The notes below the pieces were generated by a model. It did no database searches. It was given only the letters and a program-made list of their open reading frames with translations, and had not been told where the DNA came from. A DNA stretch of 64,000 bases from Verrucomicrobium spinosum DSM 4136 = JCM 18804 (GTDB lineage: Bacteria; Verrucomicrobiota; Verrucomicrobiia; Verrucomicrobiales; Verrucomicrobiaceae). Below are positions 18,766 through 28,274 of the stretch, in pieces (the first letter of the stretch is position 1; each line of letters starts with the position of its first letter). Location: positions 4,931,105-4,995,104 of the forward strand of contig NZ_ABIZ01000001.1 of NCBI RefSeq assembly GCF_000172155.1, written 5' to 3'. The position numbers and the translations under genes were made by a program.

Positions 18766-21357
18766 TCAGTTCGCCACCACGTTCACCAGTTTCCCGGGAA
18801 CGACGATGACTTTCCGCACCGTCAGACCTGCCGTGAACTCAGCCACCTTGGGGCTGGCCATGGCTTGGGCTTCCAGGGCTTCCTTGCTGATCTCACGCGC
18901 CACCGTCAGGCGATCGCGCAGTTTGCCATTCACCTGGATGATGACTTCCACTTCGTCCTCCACCAGCGCGGCGGGATCAAAGGTCGGCCACGTCTGCTCA
19001 GACAGCAAACCGCTCTTCTTCGCAGAAGGGAACGCGGTTGCCAGACGCGCCTGCAATTCTTCCGTCACATGCGGAGCAAAGGGATTCAGCACCTGCAACA
19101 GTGTCGCCACCCCGGCCACCGGCCGGACTTCTGCCGCCGTGAAGGCATTCGTCAGCACCATCATCTGGCTGATCGCGGTGTTGAAGCCCAGACGCTCGAT
19201 GTCCTCGCCCACCTTCTTGATGGTCTCGTGGATCACTTTGTTGAGCTTCTTGTCCACCGGCACATCGTGGAGCTGAGGAGACAGCGTCCACTCCCCTTCC
19301 TGGTTGCTTTCCAGCACCAGACGCCACACGCGGGCCAGGAAGCGGTACACGCCTTCCACGCCTTTCATGCTCCAGGGCTTCACCTGCTCCAGCGGACCCA
19401 TGAACATCTCGTACAGGCGCAGAGAGTCTGCCCCGTACTCGACGATCACATCATCCGGGTTCACCACGTTGCCGCGGCTCTTCGACATCTTCTGGCTGTC
19501 TTCGCCCAGGATGAGCCCCTGGTTCACCAGCTTCTGGAAGGGTTCAGGAGTCACGACATGACCCAGATCATAAAGCACTTTGTGCCAGAAGCGGGCGTAC
19601 AACAGGTGCAGCACGGCGTGCTCCGTGCCGCCCACATACAGATCCACACCACCGGGCTTGCCGGAGGAGCCCATCCAATAGGCATCGGCTTCTTTCGAAA
19701 TGAAACGGCCGCTGTTCTTGGGGTCGCAGTAGCGCAGGTAGTACCAGCACGAGCCCGCCCACTGGGGCATCGTGTTCAGCTCACGCGTCGCCGTCTCACT
19801 GTAGCGCACCCAGTCCACCGCTTTGCTCAGCGGGGGTTCGGGCGTGCCAGTGGGCTTGAAGTCATCCAGATCAGGCGGCAGCACCGGCAGGTCCCCTTCC
19901 GGGACCACACGATGACGACCATCCTCCCAAATCACCGGGAAGGGTTCACCCCAATAACGCTGACGGCTGAAGAGCCAGTCCCGCAGCTTGAAGTTCACCT
20001 TGGCCTTGCCCAGCCCTTTCTCCTCCAGCCAGGCAGAAATCTTCTGCTTCGCCTCAGGTGTGGTCAGCCCGTTCAGGAAGCCAGAGTTCACCGCCACCCC
20101 GTCATCGGTATAGCCGCGCCACTCCGTGCCGGCAGGCGGCTCCACCACCTGCACCACCGGCAGGCTGAACTTGGTCGCAAACTCAAAGTCCCGCTCATCA
20201 TGCGCAGGCACGGCCATGATGGCTCCCGTGCCATAGCTCATGAGCACGTAGTCCGCGATCCAGACCGGAATCTTTGCTCCGTTCACCGGATTCACCGCAA
20301 AGGCTCCAGTGTCCACGCCCGTCTTGTCTTTCGCCAGTTCCGTGCGTTCCAGATCGCTCTTGCTGGCCACCGCCTTGCGGTACTGCTCCACCGCGTCTTT
20401 CTGGGCCGCAGTGGTCAGTTCCGACACCAGCGGATGCTCAGGAGACAGGACCATGTAGGTGGCTCCGAACAGCGTGTCAGGGCGGGTGGTGAACACCGTC
20501 ACCGCATGCGAGACGCCGACGGATTCCGGATTCTCAATCTGGAAGGCCACCTCAGCCCCTTCACTGCGGCCGATCCAGTTGCGCTGCAGCAGCTTGATGC
20601 TCTCCGGCCAGTCCAGGCCGTCGAGTTCATCCATCAGACGTTGAGCAAAGGAAGTGATGCGCAGCATCCACTGCCGCATAGGCCGACGCTCCACGGGGAA
20701 GCCACCGACCTCGCTCTTGCCATCGATAACCTCTTCATTGGCCAGCACCGTGCCCAGCTCCGGGCACCAATTGACCGGAGCCTCGGAGACAAAGGCCAGA
20801 CGACGGGCGTCGATTTCATCCCGGGACAATCCTTGCGCCTCCAGTTCCTGCACGGGCCGGGCCATCTTGGTAGCCGGGTCGAAATAGGAATTGTAAAGCT
20901 GCGTGAAGATCCACTGCGTCCATTTGAAATAACCTGGATCCGTGGTGTTCACTTCCCGATCCCAGTCGTAGGCAAAGCCCAGGCGCTTGAGCTGATTGCG
21001 GAAGTTCTCCACATTCTTCTCCGTGGTAGTCCGCGGGTGCTGGCCGGTTTTGATCGCATACTGCTCCGCCGGCAGACCAAAGGCGTCCCAGCCCATCGGG
21101 TGCAGGACGTTGTGGCCCGTCATACGCTTGTACCGTGCCACAATGTCAGTAGCGGTGTAACCCTCAGGGTGGCCCACATGCAGGCCCTGACCGCTGGGAT
21201 ACGGGAACATGTCGAGCACGAAGTACTTCGGCTTGCTGGCATCAAAACCCTCGTCTCCCGGCCCGAGGGTGCGGAAAGACTTGTTGGCATCCCAGTGGGC
21301 CTGCCATTGGGGTTCAAACTCGTCGAAGGGATACTGCTTGCGGCGCTCGCTGCTCAT
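18766..21357 (-). CDS. leuS: Leucyl-tRNA synthetase
   Basis: 863 residues, a class I aminoacyl-tRNA synthetase that charges tRNA-Leu. It has the HIGH-type motif [16 protein letters not shown] near residues 52-67, the CP1 editing domain in the middle ([16 protein letters not shown]), and the KMSKS loop ([17 protein letters not shown]) followed by the anticodon-binding domain and a C-terminal domain. Length and motif order are normal for the bacterial enzyme. A hairpin with a T-run (21371-21395) stands 14 bp upstream of the start codon. Confidence 0.97.
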   Translation of the reverse strand: MSSERRKQYPFDEFEPQWQAHWDANKSFRTLGPGDEGFDASKPKYFVLDMFPYPSGQGLHVGHPEGYTATDIVARYKRMTGHNVLHPMGWDAFGLPAEQYAIKTGQHPRTTTEKNVENFRNQLKRLGFAYDWDREVNTTDPGYFKWTQWIFTQLYNSYFDPATKMARPVQELEAQGLSRDEIDARRLAFVSEAPVNWCPELGTVLANEEVIDGKSEVGGFPVERRPMRQWMLRITSFAQRLMDELDGLDWPESIKLLQRNWIGRSEGAEVAFQIENPESVGVSHAVTVFTTRPDTLFGATYMVLSPEHPLVSELTTAAQKDAVEQYRKAVASKSDLERTELAKDKTGVDTGAFAVNPVNGAKIPVWIADYVLMSYGTGAIMAVPAHDERDFEFATKFSLPVVQVVEPPAGTEWRGYTDDGVAVNSGFLNGLTTPEAKQKISAWLEEKGLGKAKVNFKLRDWLFSRQRYWGEPFPVIWEDGRHRVVPEGDLPVLPPDLDDFKPTGTPEPPLSKAVDWVRYSETATRELNTMPQWAGSCWYYLRYCDPKNSGRFISKEADAYWMGSSGKPGGVDLYVGGTEHAVLHLLYARFWHKVLYDLGHVVTPEPFQKLVNQGLILGEDSQKMSKSRGNVVNPDDVIVEYGADSLRLYEMFMGPLEQVKPWSMKGVEGVYRFLARVWRLVLESNQEGEWTLSPQLHDVPVDKKLNKVIHETIKKVGEDIERLGFNTAISQMMVLTNAFTAAEVRPVAGVATLLQVLNPFAPHVTEELQARLATAFPSAKKSGLLSEQTWPTFDPAALVEDEVEVIIQVNGKLRDRLTVAREISKEALEAQAMASPKVAEFTAGLTVRKVIVVPGKLVNVVAN

Positions 21358-21370
21358 GACTCTGAAAATG

Positions 21371-21395
21371 AAAAAAGGGCGGGATACTCCGCCCT
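21371..21395 (-). terminator. Intrinsic terminator-like hairpin in the leuS leader
   Basis: On the minus strand AGGGCGG, a 6-base loop and CCGCCCT (21395-21376) are followed by six Ts (21376-21371), only 14 bp before the leuS start codon. It is either the terminator of the upstream desaturase gene (whose stop is about 186 bp away) or an attenuator of leuS. No specifier loop typical of a T-box leader was recognised upstream. Confidence 0.6.
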
Positions 21396-21580
21396 AGGTG
21401 CGCCCCTGACAACTGGTAATAAGGAGAGTTCGGGCAGTTGAGGGGCTTCGCCGTTGAGACGCGCCCCGAGGGGGCAGGCTGGTTGAGACGGGCTCCGCCC
21501 TGGTTGAGATGCTTCGCTGGTTCAGGAATGGCTATGCGGCCGGATCTCAGGGCTGTCCACCATCCAAACGCGCAATCTCC

Positions 21581-22480
21581 CTACGTCGCCGGAAACAGAT
21601 CCCCGAGTGGAGTCACCGGCCGGGATTCCTCCACCTTCCTTAGGGCGGGCAGGTTGTAATAGGGCACCTGCGGGAACTTGTGATGCTCATAGTGGCAGAA
21701 TGTGTTGTGGGGAAAGAAGAGGAACTTGCCCAGCCAACCGGGGGAATGAGTATCCCAGCCTGGCGAGAAGCGGTGGGAGGTCTCCTTGCCCCGGGGCTCG
21801 ATCCCCACATGTTCCGTCCAGGTCCGGATGCGGAAGACCGCCCAGAAGCCTGCGACAATGGACCAGATCCAGAGATAAAAGACCCACAGTGCATCCAGCC
21901 AAAAAGTGAGCGCAAAGAATGCCGCATACATGCCCAACGGCCCGAGAATCCGCCACGGTTGCTTGTATGGGAAGATGGCCTTGAGGAACTTGAAGAGATC
22001 GTAGAGCCCCAGTCCCAGAAGATCCGTCACGAAATAACGCCACACCCGACGCCAGGTCACGGGCTTGTCGTATGGCGAATCAGATCGGTAGGAGTCCAGC
22101 TCCGGATCATGGTCAGTGCCCAAATGGCGGTGATGCTCAAAATGCCACGTCCGATAGCCCTTCTCAATGACGATGAAGAGCGGCCATGCCACCAGAGTCT
22201 CGCCCAGGAATTCATTGAGCCACTTTGTTTTGAACGCCACGCGGTGGGTGGCGTCATGCACCAGGAGTCCGAGCGCTTGGATACGGGCACCGATCATCAA
22301 GGCAGCGACAGGGGCGAAGAAAATGGAATCAACCCATGCATAGGCGAAGAACGTGGCCACGATGGTGGCCCAGTCCAAGAGCATGTCTCCCACCCAGATA
22401 TGGGGACGCACCTTGTACAACTCCGCCGGAAGATTCCGCTCATACGCTGGGGTTGCGGGTGCACTCATAACATCAGGCAT
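21581..22480 (-). CDS. Fatty acid desaturase-type membrane di-iron enzyme
   Basis: 299 residues with hydrophobic helices and the three His boxes of membrane fatty acid desaturases: HDATH (75-79), HFEHH (113-117) and HYEHH (263-267). These bind a di-iron centre that uses O2 to introduce a double bond or hydroxyl group. The substrate (acyl lipid, sterol-like compound or carotenoid) cannot be decided. The start could be the ATG at 22480 or the one four codons on (MSAPAT). The upstream region 22555-22640 is unusually AT-rich for this genome and may hold its promoter. Confidence 0.85.
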   Translation of the reverse strand: MPDVMSAPATPAYERNLPAELYKVRPHIWVGDMLLDWATIVATFFAYAWVDSIFFAPVAALMIGARIQALGLLVHDATHRVAFKTKWLNEFLGETLVAWPLFIVIEKGYRTWHFEHHRHLGTDHDPELDSYRSDSPYDKPVTWRRVWRYFVTDLLGLGLYDLFKFLKAIFPYKQPWRILGPLGMYAAFFALTFWLDALWVFYLWIWSIVAGFWAVFRIRTWTEHVGIEPRGKETSHRFSPGWDTHSPGWLGKFLFFPHNTFCHYEHHKFPQVPYYNLPALRKVEESRPVTPLGDLFPAT

Positions 22481-22643
22481 GCTGATGCCTTGATGGCTGA
22501 TTCATTCATGACCATTCAGACATTCAGGTTCGCCCAACATCCAACCACTTTTCGAAGTTCAATTCAAATTACAATTATTGTGATTATTAAATTATCCATA
22601 CTATCACATTTTTGGCTGTTCTACTCATTGAATAGCACAAAAC

Positions 22644-22954
22644 ATGGCGAGACTACTCATCCCGGGCGGCACGGACCGGAGCAACAAAGCGGCCTCCAGC
22701 ACCGGCTTCGGCATCAACGACGATGCCATTCACACGGCGTACATCACCGTCACCCGCTCTTCGTCCACGGTCATGGGCCTGTCGTTGACCCTCGATGCAC
22801 CACCATCACTGTCACCGCGTCAGACACTTCCACATTGATGACCCGTTTCGACGAAATCGCGCTGGCCAGTGTGGCGCTGCGTCGCCGACGCCCTACCCCA
22901 GGAAGGAAGCCATACACGCGGACGGGATCGGAAGTTCGATGTCCCTGTGTATGA
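22644..22954 (+). pseudogene. Possible frameshifted small gene
   Basis: A frame starting at ATG 22644 reads MARLLIPGGTDRSNKAAS and on to GLSLTLDAPP with a natural composition, then runs into a different frame that continues TITVTASDTSTLMTRFDEIA to 22954. The switch falls near 22798-22803, in a CACCACCATCAC repeat where slippage is easy. Joined, the two parts would give a protein of about 100 residues of unknown family. It may be a real gene with a frameshift (mutation or sequencing error) or chance. Confidence 0.35.
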
Positions 22955-23199
22955 ATCCCAGCCATGAACCAGCGCCTCTGGTGGCCCTGACAGACGAAGA
23001 AGCGGCCCAAACCATGATCAGCGAAGGCGGACCGCCGCACCAATCGGTGCCGCCCCAGCCACCCACTGCCAGCCATAATGTCACAGGCTGGCTCTGCCAG
23101 CAGGCTGAAGCCCAGTTTTACTCCCACCCCCTCACGTCCATTCTCATCGCCTTCGGTGCAGGAGTCATCATTGGTGCCGCAGCCCGGAAGGTGAGTTGA
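22939..23199 (+). CDS. Small single-helix membrane protein
   Basis: About 86 residues from ATG 22939 (or 82 from 22951). The N-terminal half is polar and proline-rich; the C-terminus is SHPLTSILIAFGAGVIIGAA followed by RKVS, a glycine-rich helix of the type that ends ElaB/DUF883-like proteins, which anchor to the inner membrane. No function is known. It is followed by the strong hairpin at 23238-23265, which may serve both this gene and the convergent one. Confidence 0.55.
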   Translation: MSLCMNPSHEPAPLVALTDEEAAQTMISEGGPPHQSVPPQPPTASHNVTGWLCQQAEAQFYSHPLTSILIAFGAGVIIGAAARKVS

Positions 23200-23237
23200 G
23201 CCTGATTGAACCCCTTCCGCGATTAGCCATAAAAGCG

Positions 23238-23265
23238 AAGGGCGGAACCTCCGGGTTCCGCCCTT
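23238..23265 (-). terminator. Intrinsic terminator between convergent genes
   Basis: A perfect 12-bp stem (AAGGGCGGAACC, loop TCCG, GGTTCCGCCCTT). On the minus strand it is followed by CGCTTTTA and lies 28 bp after the stop of the gene at 23293; on the plus strand it follows the small membrane protein by 38 bp, so it could act in both directions. Confidence 0.75.
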
Positions 23266-23292
23266 GCAAAAAGTTGATCTGTCCGGCAAGCG

Positions 23293-24093
23293 TTACTTCA
23301 ACCCAGACTGCGCTGCCACCTTGGTGGAGACACTCGCCTTGCTCTCGTCAAACGAGGTGATCGGCAACGCTGCGGCCACATTCAGCATCCCAGGAGGCAG
23401 CAGTTCCACCTTCTGCTGATCGCCCACTGCGAACTCACCGTAGGCGATCGGAACCACGGTGGCGCAAATGCCATCAGTCGCGTAGTTGCGTTCCACGTGG
23501 ATGACACTGCCGAAGGTGGTCTTGTTGTCCAAGGCGATGCTATCCCCTTCATGATAGGGAGCGGCATCAATGCCCGCACCAGGGAACAGAAACTCCACTT
23601 CCACATCTTCCAGTTCGGTCGAGCGGAGGCGCACAATCCAGCCCTGATCCACAAAGTCCCCCGCGGCTAGGGCACGGGCACTCACTACAATGTAGTTGCC
23701 CTTCACATACACCGGGCTCTCCTCGGAGTAGTTCAAGATGTAAGAGCGCTTGAGCAGATCGTTGACCACCTGGAGTTGCTCCGGGTTGTAGTCGTAATAC
23801 TTCTTCAACAAATCCCGGGGGGCGAGAAAATTGCCCTTGGGGATGAGGAGGGGGTCAAACTTCTTGATCGGATCGAGTTTTTCCAGCTTGGTGAGAAGCC
23901 GATAGTTGAAAGGTTTCTCCGGGTACTTGAAAACCATGATGCTGAAAAACCAGCAGAAGGTGGCCAGGCCCAGGAGCAGAGTGATCAGGATGGTCCACCA
24001 AAACAGACCACTGTCCTTGCCCTTCTTGGCGTTGTAGCTGCCACCTCCCCCACGGGCACGGTAGTCAGAACCACTGAGAAATTGAGCATTCAT
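23293..24093 (-). CDS. Conserved-looking membrane-anchored protein of unknown function
   Basis: 266 residues from ATG 24093 (a start at 24111 is also possible). A glycine-rich, basic cytoplasmic N-terminus (about 1-26) precedes one transmembrane helix (about 28-52, LFWWTILITLLLGLATFCWF), and the rest should be outside the membrane. The external part has a helical segment (LKKYYDYNPEQLQVVNDLLK) then beta-rich sequence with IVVSARALAAGDFVDQGWIV. No family is recognised; it is probably a lineage-specific Verrucomicrobial protein. It ends at the strong terminator at 23238-23265. Confidence 0.65.
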   Translation of the reverse strand: MNAQFLSGSDYRARGGGGSYNAKKGKDSGLFWWTILITLLLGLATFCWFFSIMVFKYPEKPFNYRLLTKLEKLDPIKKFDPLLIPKGNFLAPRDLLKKYYDYNPEQLQVVNDLLKRSYILNYSEESPVYVKGNYIVVSARALAAGDFVDQGWIVRLRSTELEDVEVEFLFPGAGIDAAPYHEGDSIALDNKTTFGSVIHVERNYATDGICATVVPIAYGEFAVGDQQKVELLPPGMLNVAAALPITSFDESKASVSTKVAAQSGLK

Positions 24094-24206
24094 GAAATTG
24101 GAGTCAGGCAAAAATTGTTAAGAAATCTGTACCATCGGTGTATCTTACCAGCTCTATCACCAATGAGAAAGGCGTTTGTAGGGATTTCTCGATCACTTTC
24201 GACGCC

Positions 24207-24539
24207 TTAATTGTTTTTTGGTTCGAAAGAAGATCCACATCCGCAACTCCTTGCAGCATTTGGATTCTCAACTTTGAAACCGGCATCGCTCAGACCCTCG
24301 CTGTAGTCCAGTTGGGAGCCATCGAGGTATTCGAGGCTCTCTGGATCCACAAAAACAGACACCCCTTCCGGGCCAAAAACACGGTCGGCGGCACCGGGCG
24401 AGTCCAGCTTCATCGCATATTCCCAGCCCGCGCAGCCCCCTTTTTTCACCATCAGACGGAGGCCCACACCGGCGGCAGCATTCTGGCTTTCCAAAAGCTC
24501 ACGCAGATGTTTGACGGCGTTATCAGTGACGGCAATCAT
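24207..24539 (-). CDS. IscA/HesB-type iron-sulfur cluster carrier
   Basis: 110 residues from ATG 24539. The A-type carrier signature is present: C36 in KKGGCAGWEY and the C-terminal pair C99 and C101 in SCGCGSS, the three cysteines that bind an Fe-S cluster or iron. The start MIAVTDNAVKHL matches the family N-terminus better than the frame start at 24566. Such proteins deliver clusters to target enzymes such as IspG/IspH or radical-SAM proteins. No isc or suf genes are adjacent. Confidence 0.88.
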   Translation of the reverse strand: MIAVTDNAVKHLRELLESQNAAAGVGLRLMVKKGGCAGWEYAMKLDSPGAADRVFGPEGVSVFVDPESLEYLDGSQLDYSEGLSDAGFKVENPNAARSCGCGSSFEPKNN

Positions 24540-24674
24540 GACCAAGGGCAAGCGTCGGCGCGCCATAAAACAGACTCATCGTGAGTAACGGTGGCTTTAG
24601 CCACTCTGATGGATGAGCGCGGCGGACGCTGATAAAAGTTACGTAGCAGGCTTTTCATTTCTGGCAAGATTCCA

Positions 24675-26612
24675 ATGAGCAAAATTCGCATCCTTTCTGA
24701 CGCCCTTGCAAGCCAGGTAGCAGCAGGAGAAGTCGTGGAAAGGCCTGCCGCCGTCGTGCGCGAACTGGTGGAGAACAGTCTTGATGCCGGAGCCTCCCAT
24801 GTAGAGGTGCATGTGCAGCGCGGTGGAACCGCATTGATTCGCGTGACGGACAACGGACACGGCATGGATCGCGAGGACGCGCTGCTCTGTCTGGAGCGCC
24901 ATGCCACGAGCAAAATCCGCACGAAAGAAGATCTCGCCGCCATCCGCACCTTTGGCTTCCGCGGGGAGGCCATGCCCAGCATTGCCAGCGTCTCACGCTT
25001 CCGCCTGGCAAGCCGGCAGCCGGAGGCTCTCTCCGGCACGGAGGTGGAAATCCAGGGCGGCAAGATGGTGAGCGTGAAAGACTATGGCGGCGCTCCCGGC
25101 ACCGTCGTTGAGGCCCGCTCGCTCTTTTTTAACATTCCAGCCCGACGTAAATTCCTGCGCTCTGAGCAGACGGAGTTCTCGCATGTGGAACAGCAGTTCC
25201 GGCTTCACGCCATCGCCAACGCCCACGTTGCCTTTACGCTGGTACGCGATGGCGACGTGCTTTTCCATCTGCCCGCCACCCAAGATCTGCGTCACCGCAT
25301 TGAGGGTCTGAGCGGACGGGAAACAGCCCGCCGGCTCATTGAGGTTCAATCCTTCACACTCAACGGTGTCACCGTGAGCGGCTTCATCAGCGGCCCAGGC
25401 GTGAGCCGGCCCAACCGGCAGATGCAGCTCACCTTCCTGAATGGGCGGCCCGTGGACAGTGCCACGGTCAACTTTGGTCTGCGCGAGGGCTATCACACCA
25501 GTCTGATGAAGGGGCAGCACCCCATCACGTTCTTGTTTCTCACCATGGCCCCCGAGGCCTTTGACATCAACGTCCATCCCGCCAAGAAAGAGGTGCGTTT
25601 TCATGATGGTCACGGCGTCCGCGAGGCGGTGGTTCAAGCCGTTTCCCGCGCCCTCGCAGGCTCCGCAGAGATTTCCACCGGACACATGCCCATCGGTGCC
25701 CAACGCGCCGCCCAGCCCACCCGGCAGCAGGTGCTGGAACAAATGCCCCCGTTGATCCCAGAAAGCGAACAAAGATCGCTTCGTCGCGACTGGGCAGAGC
25801 TCCCCCAACGGACACCTTCACCTCCCGGGCACAGTCCCGCGCCAGCCCCACGGACGCAGGACTTCGGATCGCGCCCGCAGCCTTTCGCTACCACTGCCCC
25901 CGCCCCATCCGACGCCCCAGTTCACTCCTCCAGCACGGAGCCCGCAGAAATCCCATCGCCGGAATACCCGGCGTCGCAAACACCTTCCCCTGCCCCGCCC
26001 CCACCCGGAGCCCCATCTGAGGTGTCCGCCGACTCCTTCCGCATCCTCGGCGTGCTACACAAACTCTATGTGCTCATGGAAAGCAGCGAGGGGCTCGTGC
26101 TCATGGACCAGCATGCCGCACATGAACGCGTTCTCTTTGAGCAGATGCGCAACGCCATGGAGCAGCAGGGCGTGCCGAGCCAGCGTCTCCTGCTGCCCCT
26201 GACATTGGAGGTATCGCCGCGCGATTTTGACATGATGTCCCGCAGCCTGCCCACGCTGCACAAGCTGGGAGTAGAGGCGGAACCCTTTGGTGCCAACGCC
26301 TTCAAGGTGGACGCCATGCCTGCCTTCATCCGCACGGATGACCCGCTCGCTCTCTTGCGGGACATCATGGAGGAGCTGGCCAGCGCCAGCAGCCGCACCT
26401 CCTCCCTCCGGTTGGGTGAGGACATGATCGCCACCACCGTGTGCCGCCACGCGGTGAAAGCCAATGATGATTTACGCGAACCCGAGCTGCGGAAACTCCT
26501 CCAGGACCTGTTCACCTGTGAGATGCCCTATTGCTGCCCCCACGGACGCCCCACGCTGATCCAGATCTCCTTTGCCGAACTGGAGCGGAAGTTTGGGCGG
26601 CGGGCTCCGTGA
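24675..26612 (+). CDS. mutL: DNA mismatch repair protein MutL
   Basis: 645 residues. The GHKL ATPase domain is complete: AAGEVVERPAAVVRELVENS (motif I), DNGHGMD (II), and TFGFRGEAMPSIASVS (III). After a long proline-rich linker (about 370-460) the C-terminal dimerisation domain has DQHAAHERVLFE starting at D478, the DQHA(X)2E(X)4E endonuclease motif, plus ATTVCRHAVKAN and CPHGRP, the other zinc-site motifs. So this MutL should nick DNA itself, as in bacteria lacking MutH. No mutS is in the window. Confidence 0.96.
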   Translation: MSKIRILSDALASQVAAGEVVERPAAVVRELVENSLDAGASHVEVHVQRGGTALIRVTDNGHGMDREDALLCLERHATSKIRTKEDLAAIRTFGFRGEAMPSIASVSRFRLASRQPEALSGTEVEIQGGKMVSVKDYGGAPGTVVEARSLFFNIPARRKFLRSEQTEFSHVEQQFRLHAIANAHVAFTLVRDGDVLFHLPATQDLRHRIEGLSGRETARRLIEVQSFTLNGVTVSGFISGPGVSRPNRQMQLTFLNGRPVDSATVNFGLREGYHTSLMKGQHPITFLFLTMAPEAFDINVHPAKKEVRFHDGHGVREAVVQAVSRALAGSAEISTGHMPIGAQRAAQPTRQQVLEQMPPLIPESEQRSLRRDWAELPQRTPSPPGHSPAPAPRTQDFGSRPQPFATTAPAPSDAPVHSSSTEPAEIPSPEYPASQTPSPAPPPPGAPSEVSADSFRILGVLHKLYVLMESSEGLVLMDQHAAHERVLFEQMRNAMEQQGVPSQRLLLPLTLEVSPRDFDMMSRSLPTLHKLGVEAEPFGANAFKVDAMPAFIRTDDPLALLRDIMEELASASSRTSSLRLGEDMIATTVCRHAVKANDDLREPELRKLLQDLFTCEMPYCCPHGRPTLIQISFAELERKFGRRAP

Positions 26613-27085
26613 TGAAAGCGGTGATGCTCACCGCAGTCCCAAAGCGGCTGCGCCGCCAGGTGTTGCCGACGCAGAGACATCTGAAAACCGACAGGCCTCC
26701 GACATCGGAGGCCTGTTGAATGACCTCATCCCCAAGAACGACCTCCACATGGATGCGAAGCATCTGGGGAGTGCGGCGAGAATCGCCGCTTGGACGGCGC
26801 TTGTGCGCTCCTCGTACCGAAAAAATGGGAGCAGGGCATGGAGCGGGTGGCATCCCCCCCATGCGGCCGATCAGCAGACCACGCATCACGCTCGCTGTCT
26901 CCATCGAATGCTGGCGAAAGGGGTGTCGAGCCACCAGCACCAAGACGCTGGCGCGAAGTTGGTTGGCCATCATCACAGCGAGCGCAAAAGCGCCTCCCCG
27001 ACACTCTCCCCATTCCCAAAAATACAAGAAAACCCGGACTTCGGTCCGGGTTTCAAGAATAGACTATGCCTTAAAGGGGAGACAA
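26613..27085. other. Non-coding stretch with two hairpins
   Basis: No convincing gene. A long hairpin at 26691-26716 (ACAGGCCTCC, loop GACATC, GGAGGCCTGT) follows mutL by about 80 bp but lacks a T-run. A terminator for the convergent gene lies at 27030-27053. The open frames in between have poor composition. Confidence 0.55.
27030..27053 (-). terminator. Intrinsic terminator of the anti-sigma-like gene
   Basis: A 10-bp perfect stem (AAACCCGGAC / GTCCGGGTTT) with a stable TTCG/CGAA loop, followed on the minus strand by TTCTTGTATTTTT. It sits 33 bp past the stop codon at 27086. Confidence 0.8.
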
Positions 27086-27547
27086 CTAGTACTCCACGTC
27101 CAGCTTGAACCCGACGGGGCTCACGGCCATCTGATCGTGGGCCACGAGACGGCGCTCACGTTCATCGCCGAATCCACCCTGGTAGTGGCGGGAAAGGAGG
27201 TACTGGCGCACTTCCTCGTCCGAGATCGGGGCAATGTAGGTACCCGCAGGCACTTGGGCACCACCGTTGCTGGCAAAGGCGCTGCCCCCCTGGTTTGCAG
27301 GACGGAGCACAATAGCCGTCCCCAGCATTGCGACTGCCGCCGCTCCAGCCATGGCCCACTTGGGAGCCAACAGACCGTCAAAGTAGGTGGTCACACGCTC
27401 CCAGAGCAACCCCCGCGCAGAGTTGTTCAGGAGTTCCGCCCTTTGGCGTTGTTGAAACGAGTGAACAAAATCGTCCACAAAATCGGGAGAGGGTTGCTCA
27501 TGCCGCTTTAAGCGGATCAAGTTTTGGATGTCTTCGAAGTCGCTCAT
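27086..27547 (-). CDS. Membrane protein, putative anti-sigma factor
   Basis: 153 residues. The N-terminal 65 residues are charged and helical (DIQNLIRLKRHEQPSPDFVDD), then one transmembrane helix at about 80-103 (WAMAGAAAVAMLGTAIVL), then a short outside tail. This layout (cytoplasmic helical domain, single helix, small external part) and its place just downstream of an ECF sigma gene (56-bp gap, same strand) point to an anti-sigma factor, although the ZAS zinc motif is absent. The PSPDFVDDF segment is common in Verrucomicrobial proteins next to sigma factors. Function inferred from context. Confidence 0.6.
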   Translation of the reverse strand: MSDFEDIQNLIRLKRHEQPSPDFVDDFVHSFQQRQRAELLNNSARGLLWERVTTYFDGLLAPKWAMAGAAAVAMLGTAIVLRPANQGGSAFASNGGAQVPAGTYIAPISDEEVRQYLLSRHYQGGFGDERERRLVAHDQMAVSPVGFKLDVEY

Positions 27548-27602
27548 AGAGTTCCTCTTGGATGCGTCTTATGGGGTGGTGCTCTCCACGATTGCTATCG
27601 GT

Positions 27603-28193
27603 TTACTTGCGGAATTCCTCAAGATAATTCTGAAGCTGTCGATGGGCATAAAAAAGTCTGGAACGCACAGTTCCTTCACTCACCCCCAGGATCTTGCTAA
27701 TGTCGGCATGTTGCAAGCCCTGGATGTCGTATAACGTGACCACTGTGCGATGGTCTTCGGACAGCTTCATCATGGCCTCGTTCAAACGTTTTTGAAGTTC
27801 GTGGATGTTTACATCCTTCAGGGGATTCCCCCCGGACGTGAGCTTGATAAAGTCAGGATCATTTTGGATTCCATTGTCCACGTCATCCAGGCTCAGCTTG
27901 GTGTAGCGCCCCCGCTTCTTGAGAAAGTTGAGTGTCATATTGACACTGATCGAGTAGATCCACGTGTAGAACGTGCTCTTCCCCTGAAAGCGCTTTAGCG
28001 ACCGGTAGGCCTTGGCAAAGATGTCCTGCAGGAGATCCGCCGTGTCCTCCCGGTTGGAGGTCATGTTGTAAACCAATCCGTACAGCTTGGGCGTGTATTT
28101 CCTGACCAGGTCATCGAAAGCGCGTGTATCCCCGTTTTGGGAGCGTTCGACAAGTTCCTGGTCGGGATCGGGGTTGAGGGGCCGTTCGGACAT
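27603..28193 (-). CDS. RNA polymerase sigma factor, ECF type
   Basis: 196 residues from ATG 28193. Region 2 is visible in FDDLVRKYTPKLYGLVYNMT and DTADLLQDIFAKAYRSL (core binding) and FYTWIYSISVNMTLNFLKKR (-10 recognition); region 4 in LSEDHRTVVTLYDIQGLQHA and ILGVSEGTVRSRLFYAHRQL (helix-turn-helix, -35 recognition). An extracytoplasmic-function sigma factor, probably controlled by the membrane protein encoded just downstream. The frame start at 28271 would nearly touch folB and adds no conserved sequence. Confidence 0.92.
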   Translation of the reverse strand: MSERPLNPDPDQELVERSQNGDTRAFDDLVRKYTPKLYGLVYNMTSNREDTADLLQDIFAKAYRSLKRFQGKSTFYTWIYSISVNMTLNFLKKRGRYTKLSLDDVDNGIQNDPDFIKLTSGGNPLKDVNIHELQKRLNEAMMKLSEDHRTVVTLYDIQGLQHADISKILGVSEGTVRSRLFYAHRQLQNYLEEFRK

Positions 28194-28274
28194 GATGCAG
28201 ACCATGTGGGAGCATGGCGTAGGGCTAGACAAACATGCGGGCGAGCTCGCGCGCAAGTTTTTCTTGTTCAACGG

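Noticed and set aside
18742-21441. An 899-codon open frame on the plus strand opposite leuS
   Set aside because: It is a mirror frame of the leuS coding sequence in GC-rich DNA. Its composition (many His, Gln, Arg, no domain) is typical of antisense shadows, while the minus strand encodes a complete synthetase.
21376-21580. T-box riboswitch upstream of leuS
   Set aside because: No T-box core sequence or specifier loop with a Leu codon was found; only the terminator-like hairpin is supported.
26720-27511. A 263-codon plus-strand frame after mutL
   Set aside because: It crosses a terminator hairpin and runs antisense to the anti-sigma-like gene; no family features.
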